From NCBI GenBank assembly GCA_025765615.1, contig JAIVFJ010000040.1, positions 1 through 64,000 on the forward strand: a DNA stretch of 64,000 nt, given 5' to 3'. Position 1 is the first letter of the stretch. Each line of letters opens with the position of its first letter. The notes beneath the pieces are model-generated. The model saw only the letters and a list, made by a program, of their open reading frames with translations, searched no databases and was not told the origin of the DNA. The translations under genes were made by a program, and so were the position numbers. This document shows, piece after piece, positions 10,837 to 21,441 of the stretch. The DNA is from Zopfochytrium polystomum. Lineage: Eukaryota; Chytridiomycota; Chytridiomycetes; Chytridiales; Chytridiaceae.

Positions 10837-13827
10837 CTAAAAGAAAACATCCACTCCAACTTTCGCTCCACTTGATAAAGTCATACTCTTGATTTTACCA
10901 GCAAGAGCTGCTTTTCCACAAACAAACATAGTCTCACTGAACTCCGCACTGAACTCCCACCAACGGAGCACTCCTTGATGTTTGATTTCTTGATTCTCCC
11001 AAAACGGTCGAATGTAAGCAAAAGCGACGAAAGGCGCATCCTCATCTGTGAATATCGGTTGAACAATTTTTCCCACATGTCGTTTGCTGCAATAGCTTGT
11101 TGGTCCAAAGACAGCCAGATCCCCATTCTTGTAGTTCTCGTAATCCAATACCAGAGGTGAACGGTTGTTGAAGTACCAATCTTTAGTTTGATTGACATTG
11201 CCATCAAATGTACTTGCGGGGCTGAATCGAAACTTCTCGGAGCAGCCTGGAAATACAATCCTAAAGAAAGTTCTTTAGCATTTTAACAAGTAGGATGCGC
11301 TCAACTGACTGCTGTGCCACGTGGAGGCTGTTTCCCTCGATGTGCTGCAAGAGCTCGCAAACTTCCTGCGCCATCCATCGCTCAAATACTGACACCGAGA
11401 TGTTGTGATTGTTGGTGTTGAGGAAAAGTCGTTTCAGAACACCATTCATTGCCTCAAAAGTGAACACCCAATAGTCCCGAGGTGGTCCGAAGTTTTTGAT
11501 AAAGTATTTCCAATGCGTGTGAAGATGAGTGTTCAATGTCACAAATTCTGGCCGATTTTGAACGAAGTACTGCAGCAGCTTTTCCGTTCGGTCAAAGAGC
11601 TCTACTGCTTGATCTGCAGAAACTGAGTGCTGGCATAAAAGATGCGCAATTTGGACATGGAGGCACCAAAATCTGAACACCTCCAATTTGTGTTCGGTAT
11701 TAAGAAGATCCGAGTCTGCAATTAAATATACTGATGCTTGGCAGAACTCTTTGATCCCGTGCGCTTTTAGTCCTTTGAACTCGCTGGCAGAACTGAACTT
11801 GTAAAAGCTTGTGATCTTGTTCTCAGTGCAGTACAATTTGTACCTTTCACACATGAATGAGTAAACAGCTGTTGGAGATCGGGAACCAGATAGAGTGTTG
11901 ACCAAATGATCAAAGTCGTGGGGGAGATCGTTCAAAAAGAGCTGATGCATGACATCCGTCAAGCATGATTGTGGTAATATGGAACCAGGCCATGCAACGG
12001 CCTCAGATACGCGCTCATAGCCCATTGCCACGAACGCAGACTTTAGACTTGGCTTAAAGTCACCGACAGGATTGCTTATTAAAAGCGAACTTAAGACAGA
12101 TCGTGGAGAACCAGCCATGATCTCGTTCGCTTCTGTGACTGTCTTCATGGTTTTCATATCAGCAATTCCCATTGTGCAGAAGTGACATGGTCTTCCAACA
12201 TTGGTACTTGGGGAGAGTCCTGCCATTGCTTTGAGATGGTCAGAAGAAAAAAGAAAATGCATTGCCAATGCACCTTTTCGAGCGGGGATATCACCAACTA
12301 AGCACCATACATACGCAAATACCGTAAATGTTTCTTCACTCATATTGAAATCTATTCCCTTGGCAAGTTGCTGAAGCGATTGAGTGAAAAGAGCAAGGAT
12401 TGCATTCAGGTTATTTGTGTTGACAGTATTAGAGCTCGCTAGAGCGACGGGAATGACTGCAAGCGACATGGGCCGGCCTCGGACTCCTCGGGATAGTTCG
12501 TGGCAAGTGATCATCACAGCAGTTTGCTTCTTCTCTTTTTTGCCCGAACCCATCCATCCAAATTCGTCCATGTATAGAGAAAGGTGTAGAAATAGTGGCT
12601 TTCGGTTTTTCCCATCCCGCTTCACTTCATCAAATTTTGGCCACCACAAGAACCTTGATCGTTGAAGTATCTTCAACCATTCCATTGAGCCTCTGGCGTC
12701 AGCAATGCCATGCTGCTGGAAGTCATCCTCCACCTTTTGGATTTGTGATTGGAGTAAAACGGCATCGGTGATATACGGTAACGTGTAAAGATTGTTGGAT
12801 GCAACTATTTCCGATCGAAGATTTGGCGACGCAAGCCAAAAGCGAATAGCGTCCTCAAGCTCCAAGCTGGCTACAATAGGGTGACGAAGGTCGTGTCCTG
12901 GTTTTGACATATCTGTTTTTTTCATCGATAGAATGGGCTTTATGGCAGTCCACACTTTCCGTGAGAGGCTGGTGAGACGGCGTGGAACATGCTGCGGAGC
13001 GGTTTTAAAAATACGAAGGTTAAACAGCTCAACATATGCTGAATGAGTTATCTTGTTTCTCATGCAATAAGACCATATGTCAACACAGTCACGAAAGTCT
13101 AAATTACGAAGAAGAATGGCAATGGTTGCGTCCACTTTTAGTGTTGTGTAACTTGCGTTAGCATAGAATCAATCTTTCAGCAGGCTTACATGTGATGTTG
13201 TTGGTTTCCTCAGATACGGTGATCTCCTCATCAGTTCTTCCCAACCTGTCCCAGGCTTCTTCAAGGTCTTCCAAGGACTCAACTCTCTCTGTTCAAAGTA
13301 ATGAACACGCTGGTGCGGTGGAAATTGAAACTAATACCGTCACTTTCTTCATGAGGTGCTCAGATGTAATTGTTGGATGAAATTGTCACTTTTATGCTCA
13401 CCTTGTTCAATTTCATTTTCAGTTTCAGCAGTTGCCGAAGGTGCTGTTTCAATTTCGCTCGCAGGGCCAGGGTCACCATCAAATGACAGCGGTGAGCTTT
13501 CTGCATTGACGAACCACTCAGTGTATAGAATAGTTTGATTGCAAGCAGATGCAAACCATAGTTTGGGCCGCCTACCATGACTGTCCGACGAACATGCGTG
13601 GACAGATGATTAGCGATAACGCCTCCTTGCATCCCACCAAACTGTACAACGCAAAGTGGGCAGCCTAGGTTCTCGTTTCTTGGAAGGGTACTGTGTATGT
13701 GCTTTTTTCGCCGATAGTGCTCAACAAGCTGCGAAACAGGCTTGTTATACGAACAGCCCGTGAATTGACATCGAGGCATAGTGTCGCTTTGTTGTGTTGT
13801 GAGCTCCTGTGCGTCTACAAAAGACAA
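10837..13827 (-). CDS. CACTA/Plavaka-like (tnp2-type) transposase with N-terminal zinc fingers
   Basis: The deduced join is 13827-13576, 13516-13402, 13288-13190, 13134-11310 and 11260-10837, with GT-AG borders throughout; it closes in frame to 904 residues. Exon 1 encodes two C2H2-like fingers (C-x4-C then H-x4-H spacing near CQFTGC, and CPLC with an H-x3-H pair), followed by an acidic Glu-rich linker. The large exon has the RNase H-fold transposase signatures: LSLYMDEFGW (first acidic residue), FLFSSDHLKAM with a downstream C-H-F-C pair (second), and WVFTFEAMNGVLKRLF (third). The last exon resembles a BAH-like C-terminal module (DYENYKNGDLAVFG). It should act on the 20-bp ends of its own element. 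Start could also be the internal Met at 13779. KDZ-type is the main alternative family. Confidence 0.75.
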
Positions 13828-13957
13828 TCTCTTATTTTTTCAAAATTAAGAAAGATTTTAAAATAAAAATTGTAATAAATCCGGAAAAGTATTTTTGTCC
13901 TTTCCGATTTTTTCTGATTCTTCAATAAAAGGATTTCGCATTCCCACCGGATTCCCT

Positions 13958-13977
13958 TCGGATTGATTTGCGGTGTA
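13958..13977 (-). repeat. Right terminal inverted repeat
   Basis: TCGGATTGATTTGCGGTGTA, the exact reverse complement of 7501-7520. The match ends one base beyond each side. Confidence 0.9.
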
Positions 13978-14915
13978 GCTTTCCTCAAAAAATCGAGGAA
14001 AGAAAAACAAACGAAGAGAAAGAAAAAATAACAGGAGCATCACTTTTCGAGGGTTAAAAAAAAAAGCTAAAAAAAAAAAGGGGGGGGGGGACCCTAGTTG
14101 GAGAGGGGAGAGGCGAGTCCCCCCTCCCGGTCACGGAACCCATAGTACTGACATCCCTTGTCTTGCCCTTGCTAACACCTTACCCTCCCGTACCCTCCTT
14201 GCAAACAATAGAGAGCGCATTCAAAGATTAGCAGGGGAAAAGAAGAAAAAAAGAGCGAGAGAAAAAGACCCGGAAAAGCATCGCAGAGGCTGGGGGTTGG
14301 GGAGCAAGAGGGAGCTGAGAGGGAACAAGTAGAAGACGAAGAAGAAGAAAACAAGAGAAATCAAAGTCACCAAAACACTTGCGCGCACGACAGGGTAGAC
14401 CAGACCAGTTGGCCGGCCGGCCGGCCGTGGTACATGGCGGAGCGGCTGCCAACAACCTACTGCCCTACCTCCACCCCATCCTCCACCTCCACTTTGTCCT
14501 CCTTCCACCCTCTCCTCCGGCATCCACGTTACCACCGTACCCACAGCCGTCTCCGCAGGCCAGTCCATGAATACAACCACGCCAATCGCGGACCGCAGTC
14601 ATTGCCCTGCGTTGAGCTGGTGTTCATGAGAAATGCCCAACGGAACGTCTCTTCAATGGCCTCTTCGAAATGCCGCCAAACAGAGACAAAAAGGTACAAA
14701 GGAAACCCTCCTTCCTTCCTTGAGGCTGAAACCCATTTTGTGTCTGCTCCCGCCTCACCTCGGCCGGGAACGCGAAAAGAGAAAGGAAAAAACGGGCTCA
14801 GCCGCGCAAAAGGAAAGCAAAAAAAAAAGAAGAAAAAAAAAAAAAAACACTGCGACAGACCACAGATCCCACATAATAATAGTAGTACTTCGACAAGAAA
14901 AAAAAACAAACCATC
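13978..14915. other. Intergenic region, presumed promoter of the secreted-protein gene
   Basis: No supported gene. The stretch holds A- and G-runs near 14060-14090, purine-rich DNA at 14220-14360 and an A-rich tract at 14820-14847. The latter lies 70-95 bp above the ATG at 14916 and may be a poly(dA:dT) promoter element. ORFs crossing this stretch are low-complexity and lack domains. Confidence 0.45.
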
Positions 14916-15623
14916 ATGATGGCCCACACACCCAAGCACAGCCGCCTCTCCCTTCTCCTGCTGACCCTCCTCCTGGTCCTCGCCGTCGCCGCCCTCTTGT
15001 CCTCCGCCGTCCCCGGCGCACTGGGGTAAGTTGAGGCATGCACCCTCACACGCCGGCGTTTAACGGTCACATATCTTCTGCTGCTGCGAGTTCCCATTGA
15101 CTACCCTCACCTTCATCACCCTCCACTTTTAATCACGCTCGACTTCCATCGGCCAACCCCTTCCCTCCTCCCTTGCTACCTTCCCGGTCACAGGGCAACA
15201 ACAAAGCCTCCGCTCCCGAAGGGAGCCCGCCAAAGGGCCATGAAAGAGAAGATGCAGGAATCCGCCGCGTTTCACGAGTTCAACGGGAGCCCGAGAATTG
15301 GCGGCGGCTCCCCCGTCATCGAAACCAAGTTTGGCGGGCCTATCAACCCCCACAAGCCGCCCAAGGAGCAGGAACCGGCAAAGGCCGTGAACGCGGACCA
15401 CATCATCCACGGGACATCTCCCGCCGCCGCCGCCGCTCCTCAGAAGAAGTCGAAGATGGACCAGATCAAGGAGTGCGTCGGCGCCTGCACCAGAAAGGCC
15501 GCCAGCGGCATCAAGAACGCCGCAAAGGCCAGCGTCTCGGCCGCTGGCAAGGTTCTAAAGGTGGCCGGCACGGTCGCTATGGGCCCCGGCAGCTATGCTG
15601 CGAAAGGGAGGAAGAAGCGCTAA
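14916..15623 (+). CDS. Small secreted basic protein with Ala/Lys-rich C-terminus
   Basis: The two exons, 14916-15025 and 15194-15623, are joined by a GTAAGT...CACAG intron and give 179 residues. The N-terminus is a clear signal peptide: MMAHTPKHSR followed by a Leu/Val/Ala core (LSLLLLTLLLVLAVAALLSS) and an Ala-Leu-Gly cleavage region. The mature part is rich in Pro, Gly and Lys, has no recognised domain, and contains two cysteines close together (ECVGACTRK). It ends in an amphipathic Ala/Lys/Gly segment (SGIKNAAKASVSAAGKVLKV) and a basic GRKKR tail. The small size, secretion signal and cationic helix suggest an extracellular or antimicrobial-like protein, but this is inference. The start was chosen because it opens the signal peptide; a second Met follows immediately. 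Confidence 0.65.
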
Positions 15624-17829
15624 CCCACAAAGAGATGAGGGATGGCTTGGAGAGTTTTGGAAAATGTGCAAATCGGCAGATATTTTTTTTCATTTTGATC
15701 TGTTTTCATTTTGATCGGTTTCATCCGTTGGGAGTTGCGACGTGAGCTAGCGCGGGGTTGGTCGGACGGCGGGGGGGCATTTTTAGTTGGAGAATGCGAA
15801 GGGTCGGGAAACAGCATATGTAGCAATTTCTTTTTTTTTTTTTTCCCTTTGGTTCTGCCCATCCTTTTACGGTCGTTGTCACATGGAAGTGGGTGCCGTT
15901 CGGCCGAAACACAGAGGCGATCAGTTGCGAACACGGTGTAAACAGTCACTGGACAACCTTTTCTTTACCTTTTGCCTTATTCAGCTCTTCATGTATTTTC
16001 ACCCCAGCCCTTTTGAAGTTCACTCCTCAGCAGCCGGCAACGTTTCGTTCGCTGGTCGTTGTCTCGTTTCCGGCAGCCTCCAATTATCGGAGGACGACCA
16101 CTTGGGACCAGCAAGGACAAAATTGAAGATGTGTGCTATGTTAGCCGGTACTTTTCCTCCACAACTTAAGGGTATTGCCCAAGGCCGCACCCGGAATCGA
16201 ACCATGCGTTCTCAATACACAATAAAAATTGACGGGAAAATTAAGAATTGACAGCGCGGGAAAGGGTATGTGCACTTGCCTCACAAACCCATGGTTATTG
16301 CGTTCCGCACGCGCAGCGAAGCTAATGGTGTTACCAGGAGGAAGACCTTACCTGCCATATGAAGTCCACGTTCAGTTGCACTGCGTCAGGGTGTGCGTAC
16401 GCCATTAACAAGAGATTCAACACCAACCAGCACATTCAACAGCACCACCCATTTGCAAGCACCCTCTCTCGTTTACGAGTGTTTCGTCACCGACCAGAGG
16501 ATAGAGCCTACTACAGAATGCACAGCCAGGCTGCCTCACGAGCGCGAAACCGTGACAAGCGACGAAAGACTCGCTACATTAGCTACCACTTGTTCGTTCG
16601 TACAGCTACTCCTCCGCGCAGCTCTATTAAGTTTTCATTTTAGAGAGAAAATGATGGAATCCTTCTCTGCGGAGATGCGCCCGAGCACAAACTCCGACCA
16701 GTCTCAAGCCCGCTTTGAGCGTGCCTGCTGTCGCCGTGCGGCCATGCTCACTGCAGACCTTGGTTATGAGTGGGATTCACTTTATAATCCAGGTATTGAG
16801 TTCAACCTTCTGGCCATCCTTGAGAGGGAAAATCATACCCAGAACACCAATTGAAGTAACTCACAATAAATAGATAGACTTCATTTATTCATAGTCAGAC
16901 AGGAACACCGGGGTGTTGTGGGTCAAACTCAAATCTATTATCCTTTGCCCTCTTTTGTGGCGGCCCCCTCTCCTTGTCCATCGGGAGCATTGCCCAACCT
17001 CCTTGTCCACTCCTTCCATCTACTAATGACAATCAGCGACGTGAGCGAAGGTTGGACAGGCTCGTTTTCAACAGATGGTCGGATCGAACGCAGCGCAACG
17101 ATTCCAACCTGCGGGTGCGTGTCACTCCCCAAAGCGCGACTCTGGCACAGCTGTTGGTTGATCGCGCTCGAGGTGCTCGAAGTGCTTCTTGCTGATATGC
17201 AGCTGGTGCTCCAAGATCGCCTTTGGATCACCGCAACTTGATCCTTGCCTTGCAGGGTTGGATTCCGCTCTGATCTGCAGCTGTTTTCTCTGTCCCCGGA
17301 TGATACAGCGACCTCTGCGACCAGCGGGTCCCCACCAGAACATACCAGCCATCCAGATTGTCGCAGCTTTGTCTGGCTGCATCTTACTTGGCTACATCGT
17401 ACCTGGCGACGCAACAAGTCAGAGGGGACAGCAGGTTGCTTCATGGCTGCAGTAGGTTGAGATCTTCTGTCGTTCATTTTGATCAAGCCACTCATTTCGC
17501 ACCTCCCACATCCCTCGCAGAACAGCCCAAGACGCAATCGTTCGCCCAGATTTCTTTGATCCTGGCTCCAACTCGAAATGACACAGTCTTCAACAGTGTA
17601 CAGGAGTTGCCGCTGATGGCAAGCGCGTTCGATGAGTACAAAGAGTCGAAAATTTTTGGCAGCTGAAGGCAAAAATTCTGCACTTAACGCCCTGCCTATA
17701 CCCCACTTTAGCTTTTTACGCGAGTTCACAGATGAGTGCATGTACGGAGAGATCACTCTTTGTCGGAAGCCTCCTCTTTTTTCGACGCTCCCGTCGGAGC
17801 GTCGGAGCCTATGTCGCATTGGAGTCGGA
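15624..17829. other. Intergenic region with decayed mobile-element fragments
   Basis: Mostly non-coding. A zinc-finger-like ORF at 16359-16643 is listed separately. A minus-strand open stretch at 17819-16938 (293 codons) has no domain, an odd Ser/Arg/Gln-rich composition and no counterpart I recognise, so I do not call it a gene. A tRNA B-box-like match near 16190 is probably a short retroelement relic. Confidence 0.4.
16359..16643 (+). CDS. Short C2H2 zinc-finger ORF (possible transposon remnant)
   Basis: The 94-residue ORF starts with a C2H2-type finger: FSCTASGCAY with H-x4-H further on (NQHIQQHH). It is followed by an Arg-rich stretch (SRARNRDKRRK). The finger resembles the N-terminal fingers seen in the transposase at 13827, so it could be the first exon of a decayed element. 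No downstream transposase core is visible in this region. Confidence 0.3.
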   Translation: MKSTFSCTASGCAYAINKRFNTNQHIQQHHPFASTLSRLRVFRHRPEDRAYYRMHSQAASRARNRDKRRKTRYISYHLFVRTATPPRSSIKFSF

Positions 17830-18290
17830 GCACCGCCGACCTAAGGTCGGCGGCATCCCCAATGGCCCCCAATAGCCCCCAAAGAGGCGCCCTGCTGCGT
17901 GGTGTGCGTCACTGAATTCTCCGATGGAACTCAGCGCGCCCGAGAGTACAGCAGCCGTGGATCGTGCGAGGCCTGCAGGAGCGGGACGAAGGGCGTCGCT
18001 GACGATCGCGGGGCCGGTGGAGTTGGTGGCCAAAGTATCGGGCAGCTGGGCAGCGAGGTCGCCGGAGAGGTGCAGGACGCCGGCGTTGTTGATCAGGACG
18101 TCGACGCGGCCGATATTGGCGGCGATGCGGGCGGCAGCTGCGCGCGGGGTCTGTCACGTCGATGGGAACGAGGGTGAGCGGAGCGATGACGGCGGCGCTG
18201 CCAGCGCGGATGTCAGCGGCGACGGTTTCGAAGCCAATGACGCTTTCGCGCCGGTAATGACGACGACTGTCGTTGCAGTGGTCGTCGTTG
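17830..18290 (-). pseudogene. Fragment of a short-chain dehydrogenase/reductase
   Basis: Read on the minus strand, the sequence shows the cofactor-binding start VVVITGAKAS (usual form TGxxxGxG, here damaged), a frameshift, then NIGRVDVLINNAGVLHLSG with the diagnostic NNAG motif. NSTGPAIVSDALRP follows, matching the family's N-x-x-G-P segment, and a final SGALSSIGEF where the S-x-x-G/S region is expected. The catalytic Y-x-x-x-K part is missing. The reading frame changes between the first and second blocks, so this is a truncated, broken NAD(P)-dependent SDR. Its high GC content matches host genes. Confidence 0.65.
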
Positions 18291-19893
18291 TCCCGCTTGT
18301 CAGTATTGTGCCCCTTATGGTGGAAGTCAAACCTCGCAATTCGGAGCCTCCAAGATATAGGATACTTTCTCCCGCCAACCCGAAAGAGAAACGCTGGCGC
18401 GGAACGGACAAGAAGTAGGACTTTGGCTGACAGCGAGGAGGCCCTTCACCCTTGATGTGTTTTGGCCCATCAAACAGAACTACAACTGCCGGGGGGAAAA
18501 AAAGTACCATGCCTTGCCCCAACGACGATTTGAACGCCGATCTTCACCGAGATTTCATTTGTTTGAGTGGCGGTTGGACAAGGGCACAAACTCAAACCAA
18601 CAAAATTGATCCAAGCAGAGTATTCCCACTGCGTTCGTTCTTCGATTACTTCTTGATCGGCGCCCCAACGAGACGCCACCAAGCGCTTTTACGGACCGCA
18701 ATTACGCGGGCTTCTTCTTCCCGCCTGATGGCCCCGCCCCAGCACCAGCACTTGTGCCTCCTCCTCCGCTTGCGCTCTTTGCGGAGCAAGAGGAGCCGGC
18801 GCGGCTGTGGTGAAGCTGGTGGCTTGCCGCGTCATCGTCCTCGACTGGGCCTTCCGTTGCGCCGCTGCGAGCAGCCATTCAGCTTGGGTAGGGGGTTGGC
18901 GAGCCTCAGCCGGCGGCGGAGGTGACCCTGTTTGTAAAATGGCGGAGCTGGCAGGCCTCACATAAAACTATAACAAAACGAAAAAATTGACAAAAATCAA
19001 TTACTCTGTGGGGACACTGTGGTGAAATAAAACCATAACAAAATGAAAAACTGCAGGCGTGCGGTGTACATTGTGGGTAAGGGCTGGAGAAGTGTGTGCA
19101 GTCTACCCAAGGGTGATCACTTACTGCCTTTTGGACCTGCTCGGAAGAGAATTGGTTTGGAATAAATCGATGGAACGTAAGAGTTTCAGAGGTTTCGGTC
19201 GCTATGAGGCAGTAGAACAAAGGCTGAAGCCACGAACGTCTTTGTTTTCCATAAAACTTCTATTTGTCGACAGTTAGATATTGGGGCGTGAGAGAAACAG
19301 AAATGCGAGTATAAAATTATTCCGACAAATGGGCGGTGTAGTGCAGGGATGGAAGCTGCAACGAATGAAAAAGTCATCAAGACAGTCTTACGAGATTTTG
19401 TTCTTTGTGCGCGCGAAGAACCCCAGCGGCTGTTCGGCATCGACTGACGACGGGGCTGCCGTGCCGTCTTCAAGGTCAGGCGCGGAAGTTCCGCCCGCAT
19501 CATCGGCGACCATTGTTAAGCTTGAACATGGGCCAAAGTGTTAATTGGAGGCCACAGGTCACAATCGTGGAGCTGACAATGAAAATGGGCGGGGGGGGTC
19601 CGAGGAGAAGCTTACACGGATCTCTTGAAGATGGCGCTCCGTCCGGGGGCGAAGGGCCGAGGGTAGTTGTCGGCGCCGCGGAACTTTTCCCGAAAGGGGA
19701 GAGAGAGCGGGACAAGGAGAAATCCGTAACATTTGTTTGAAACTGCGAGCGCGTGTCTCTGTTCCGTCGGAGGCGGGTGCCGCCCAAAAAGAGACAAAAT
19801 TGCCCCCCCTTAAATTATTCAATTTGCAAGAAGAAAAAGGTTAAAATTAAAAAGAAGAAAGAGTTGCCGCGAGACAAACAAACCCTCGTTCCA
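18291..19893. other. Intergenic region
   Basis: No supported gene. Short ORFs on both strands (for example 18452-18925 plus, 18961-18689 minus) lack domains. A minus-strand segment at about 18515-18600 has a well-formed T-arm-like hairpin but not a full tRNA. The A-rich DNA at about 19810-19870 directly precedes the propeller gene and may be part of its promoter or 5'UTR. Confidence 0.4.
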
Positions 19894-21441
19894 ATGGACG
19901 ATCCGTCACGGCCGCCGCCGCCGCCATACTCGCCCTCCGCCGCCTCCGCCGCCGCTGGCGCCCCCGTTGCCCCTATCGCCGACCTCCTCTTTGCGACCGG
20001 CGTCGAGAGCGGCACCGTGCTCGCACTCTCCAAACGCCTTGGCGGATCCGCCGTCTGGCGCGCCACTGTGCCCACAAGCGACAAGCAGGGCCACTACTCG
20101 ACCGCGCTGGAGCCCGTCGCGGACGGCCTGGTGCTGGTCGTCGTGGCCGGCGACCGTGCGACGGGACTGGACGCCGCAACGGGCCGTGTGCGGTGGTCTG
20201 GCGGCGCTCGGCTGTCCGACGGCTGCCCGCGGCCGACCGTGGCCTCCGTTTCGCGGTCGCCGCCACCGACATCGGCGGCAGCTGCCGGATTCGTGATCGT
20301 CGCGGCCGAGTTCTGTGTGACGGCGCTGCGGCTGGCGGACGGTGCAGAGTTGTGGAAGGTTCGCAGCGGGCGGCTGGGGACGCGGCCGTTCTTGGTGGTT
20401 GAGGGTGAGGGAGAGTACGCGGAGGGGGATGGGGGTGGAACGGTGTAAGTGGGCGGGGCCGGGGTTGTGGTGGCGCTGGACGCGAGGACGGGTGTGGAGC
20501 GGTGGAGCGTCGCTGTGTTCGGAGGCGGTCGCAGTCGTGCGGCGAAGATGCAGGTGGTGCTGGCGGCGATGCCGTTGGTCGGTGGTGGAGGTGGTGGAGG
20601 TGGTGTTGGTGGTAGTGGTGTTGGTGGGATGTCGGCTGCGTCTGCGTCTTCGTCTGCTTCTCCCCTCTATGCAGGTGCGTGGCGCGCGGTGCTGCGGCTG
20701 GACCGCGCGACGGGGCAGGACGCGGCGACTGCGGTGCGGCTGCCGCCGTTGGAGCGCGGCGTGCGCTGCGATTTGCTGCGGGCGACGGGGGCCATACCAG
20801 TGGCGGACCCGATGGCGACGGCGGTGTCAGCATCGCCATCCGACAAGTCGCGGCCGACGCGGTCGTTGCTGCTGACGTGGTGTGGGCCGACGGTGGCGCT
20901 CCTGGACGAGAACGGCGCCGGCGGCGACGGCGGCGACGGCGGCGGTGCCGTGCGCTGGGCACGAACGCTCGCATTTGTGGGTAACAGCCCCCCCAACGTC
21001 GCCGTTCTCGGCATGCATCGCGCCGCCGCCGCCGCCGCCGTCGTGACCACGACGACGGCACCAAACCACGACGCCAAGGTTCCTCCGGATCAGTATCAGC
21101 AGCATCGAGGGCCGGCTGTATTTGTGAGTATGGACACGGTGGTGTACAGGGTGGACGCGTGGACAGGGGCGGTGCAGTGGTCACGCCGCTTTGAGGGGTT
21201 TTGGGCTGGTGTCGGCTTCGCGGCGGTGCTGTGCGGCGACGGGGTGGTGTACTTGGGGGGGCATCGGCAGATCCACTGTCTCGACGCGGAAACAGGCAAT
21301 CAAGTGTGGGAACGCAAGCTGGACAGGACGGTGCGTGGCGGCGAGCACATGATGCTGGCCACCGCAGAGAGAGGCAACGGCGCCGGTAACCGATCTCCCG
21401 GATCCCTTGTACCGCTCGCCGCGGTCCTCCTCGTGTCCTGA
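19894..21441 (+). CDS. PQQ-type (quinoprotein-like) beta-propeller protein, interrupted by one in-frame TAA
   Basis: The reading frame encodes several blades of the PQQ/YncE type: a hydrophobic strand, then the L-D-A-x-T-G-x-x-x-W turn. Visible examples are TGLDAATGRVRW, VALDARTGVERW, YRVDAWTGAVQWSRRF and HCLDAETGNQVWERKL, plus weaker ones (LALSKRLGGSAVW, TALRLADGAELWKV). The start at 19894 follows an A-rich leader and opens a Pro/Ala-rich segment; there is no signal peptide. The C-terminus is hydrophobic (LVPLAAVLLVS). A single TAA at 20446-20448 interrupts an otherwise continuous 516-codon frame in the linker between two blades, and no convincing intron removes it. The gene is therefore a recent pseudogene, a readthrough case, or contains a sequencing error. 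Confidence 0.6.

Larger units (their letters stand above)
7501..13977 (-). mobile_element. CACTA/Plavaka-like DNA transposon with 20-bp perfect TIRs
   Basis: The two ends carry a perfect 20-bp inverted repeat (7501-7520 and 13958-13977). Both ends are followed inward by several subterminal ATCCG/ATCGG-type motifs, as is common in CACTA-superfamily elements. Inside lie two minus-strand multi-exon genes: a zinc-finger transposase (10837-13827) and an unrecognised accessory gene (about 7756-10760). The outermost TA of each end could instead be a 2-bp target duplication with an 18-bp inverted repeat, because TA is its own complement; no longer duplication is visible. The 6.48-kb unit looks complete, and the transposase model is open, so it may be recently active. 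Confidence 0.85.

Noticed and set aside
16150..16260. tRNA-like B-box (GGTTCGATTCC on the minus strand)
   Set aside because: The T-stem pairs poorly and no A-box, anticodon arm or acceptor stem can be formed; at most a tRNA-derived repeat relic.
16938..17819. 293-codon minus-strand ORF as a gene
   Set aside because: No domain, irregular composition, no splice or promoter context, and surrounded by decayed repeats.
18505..18610. Possible tRNA on the minus strand (well-formed T-arm around GTTCAAATC)
   Set aside because: The anticodon loop lacks the conserved T33 and the acceptor strands do not pair over seven bases.
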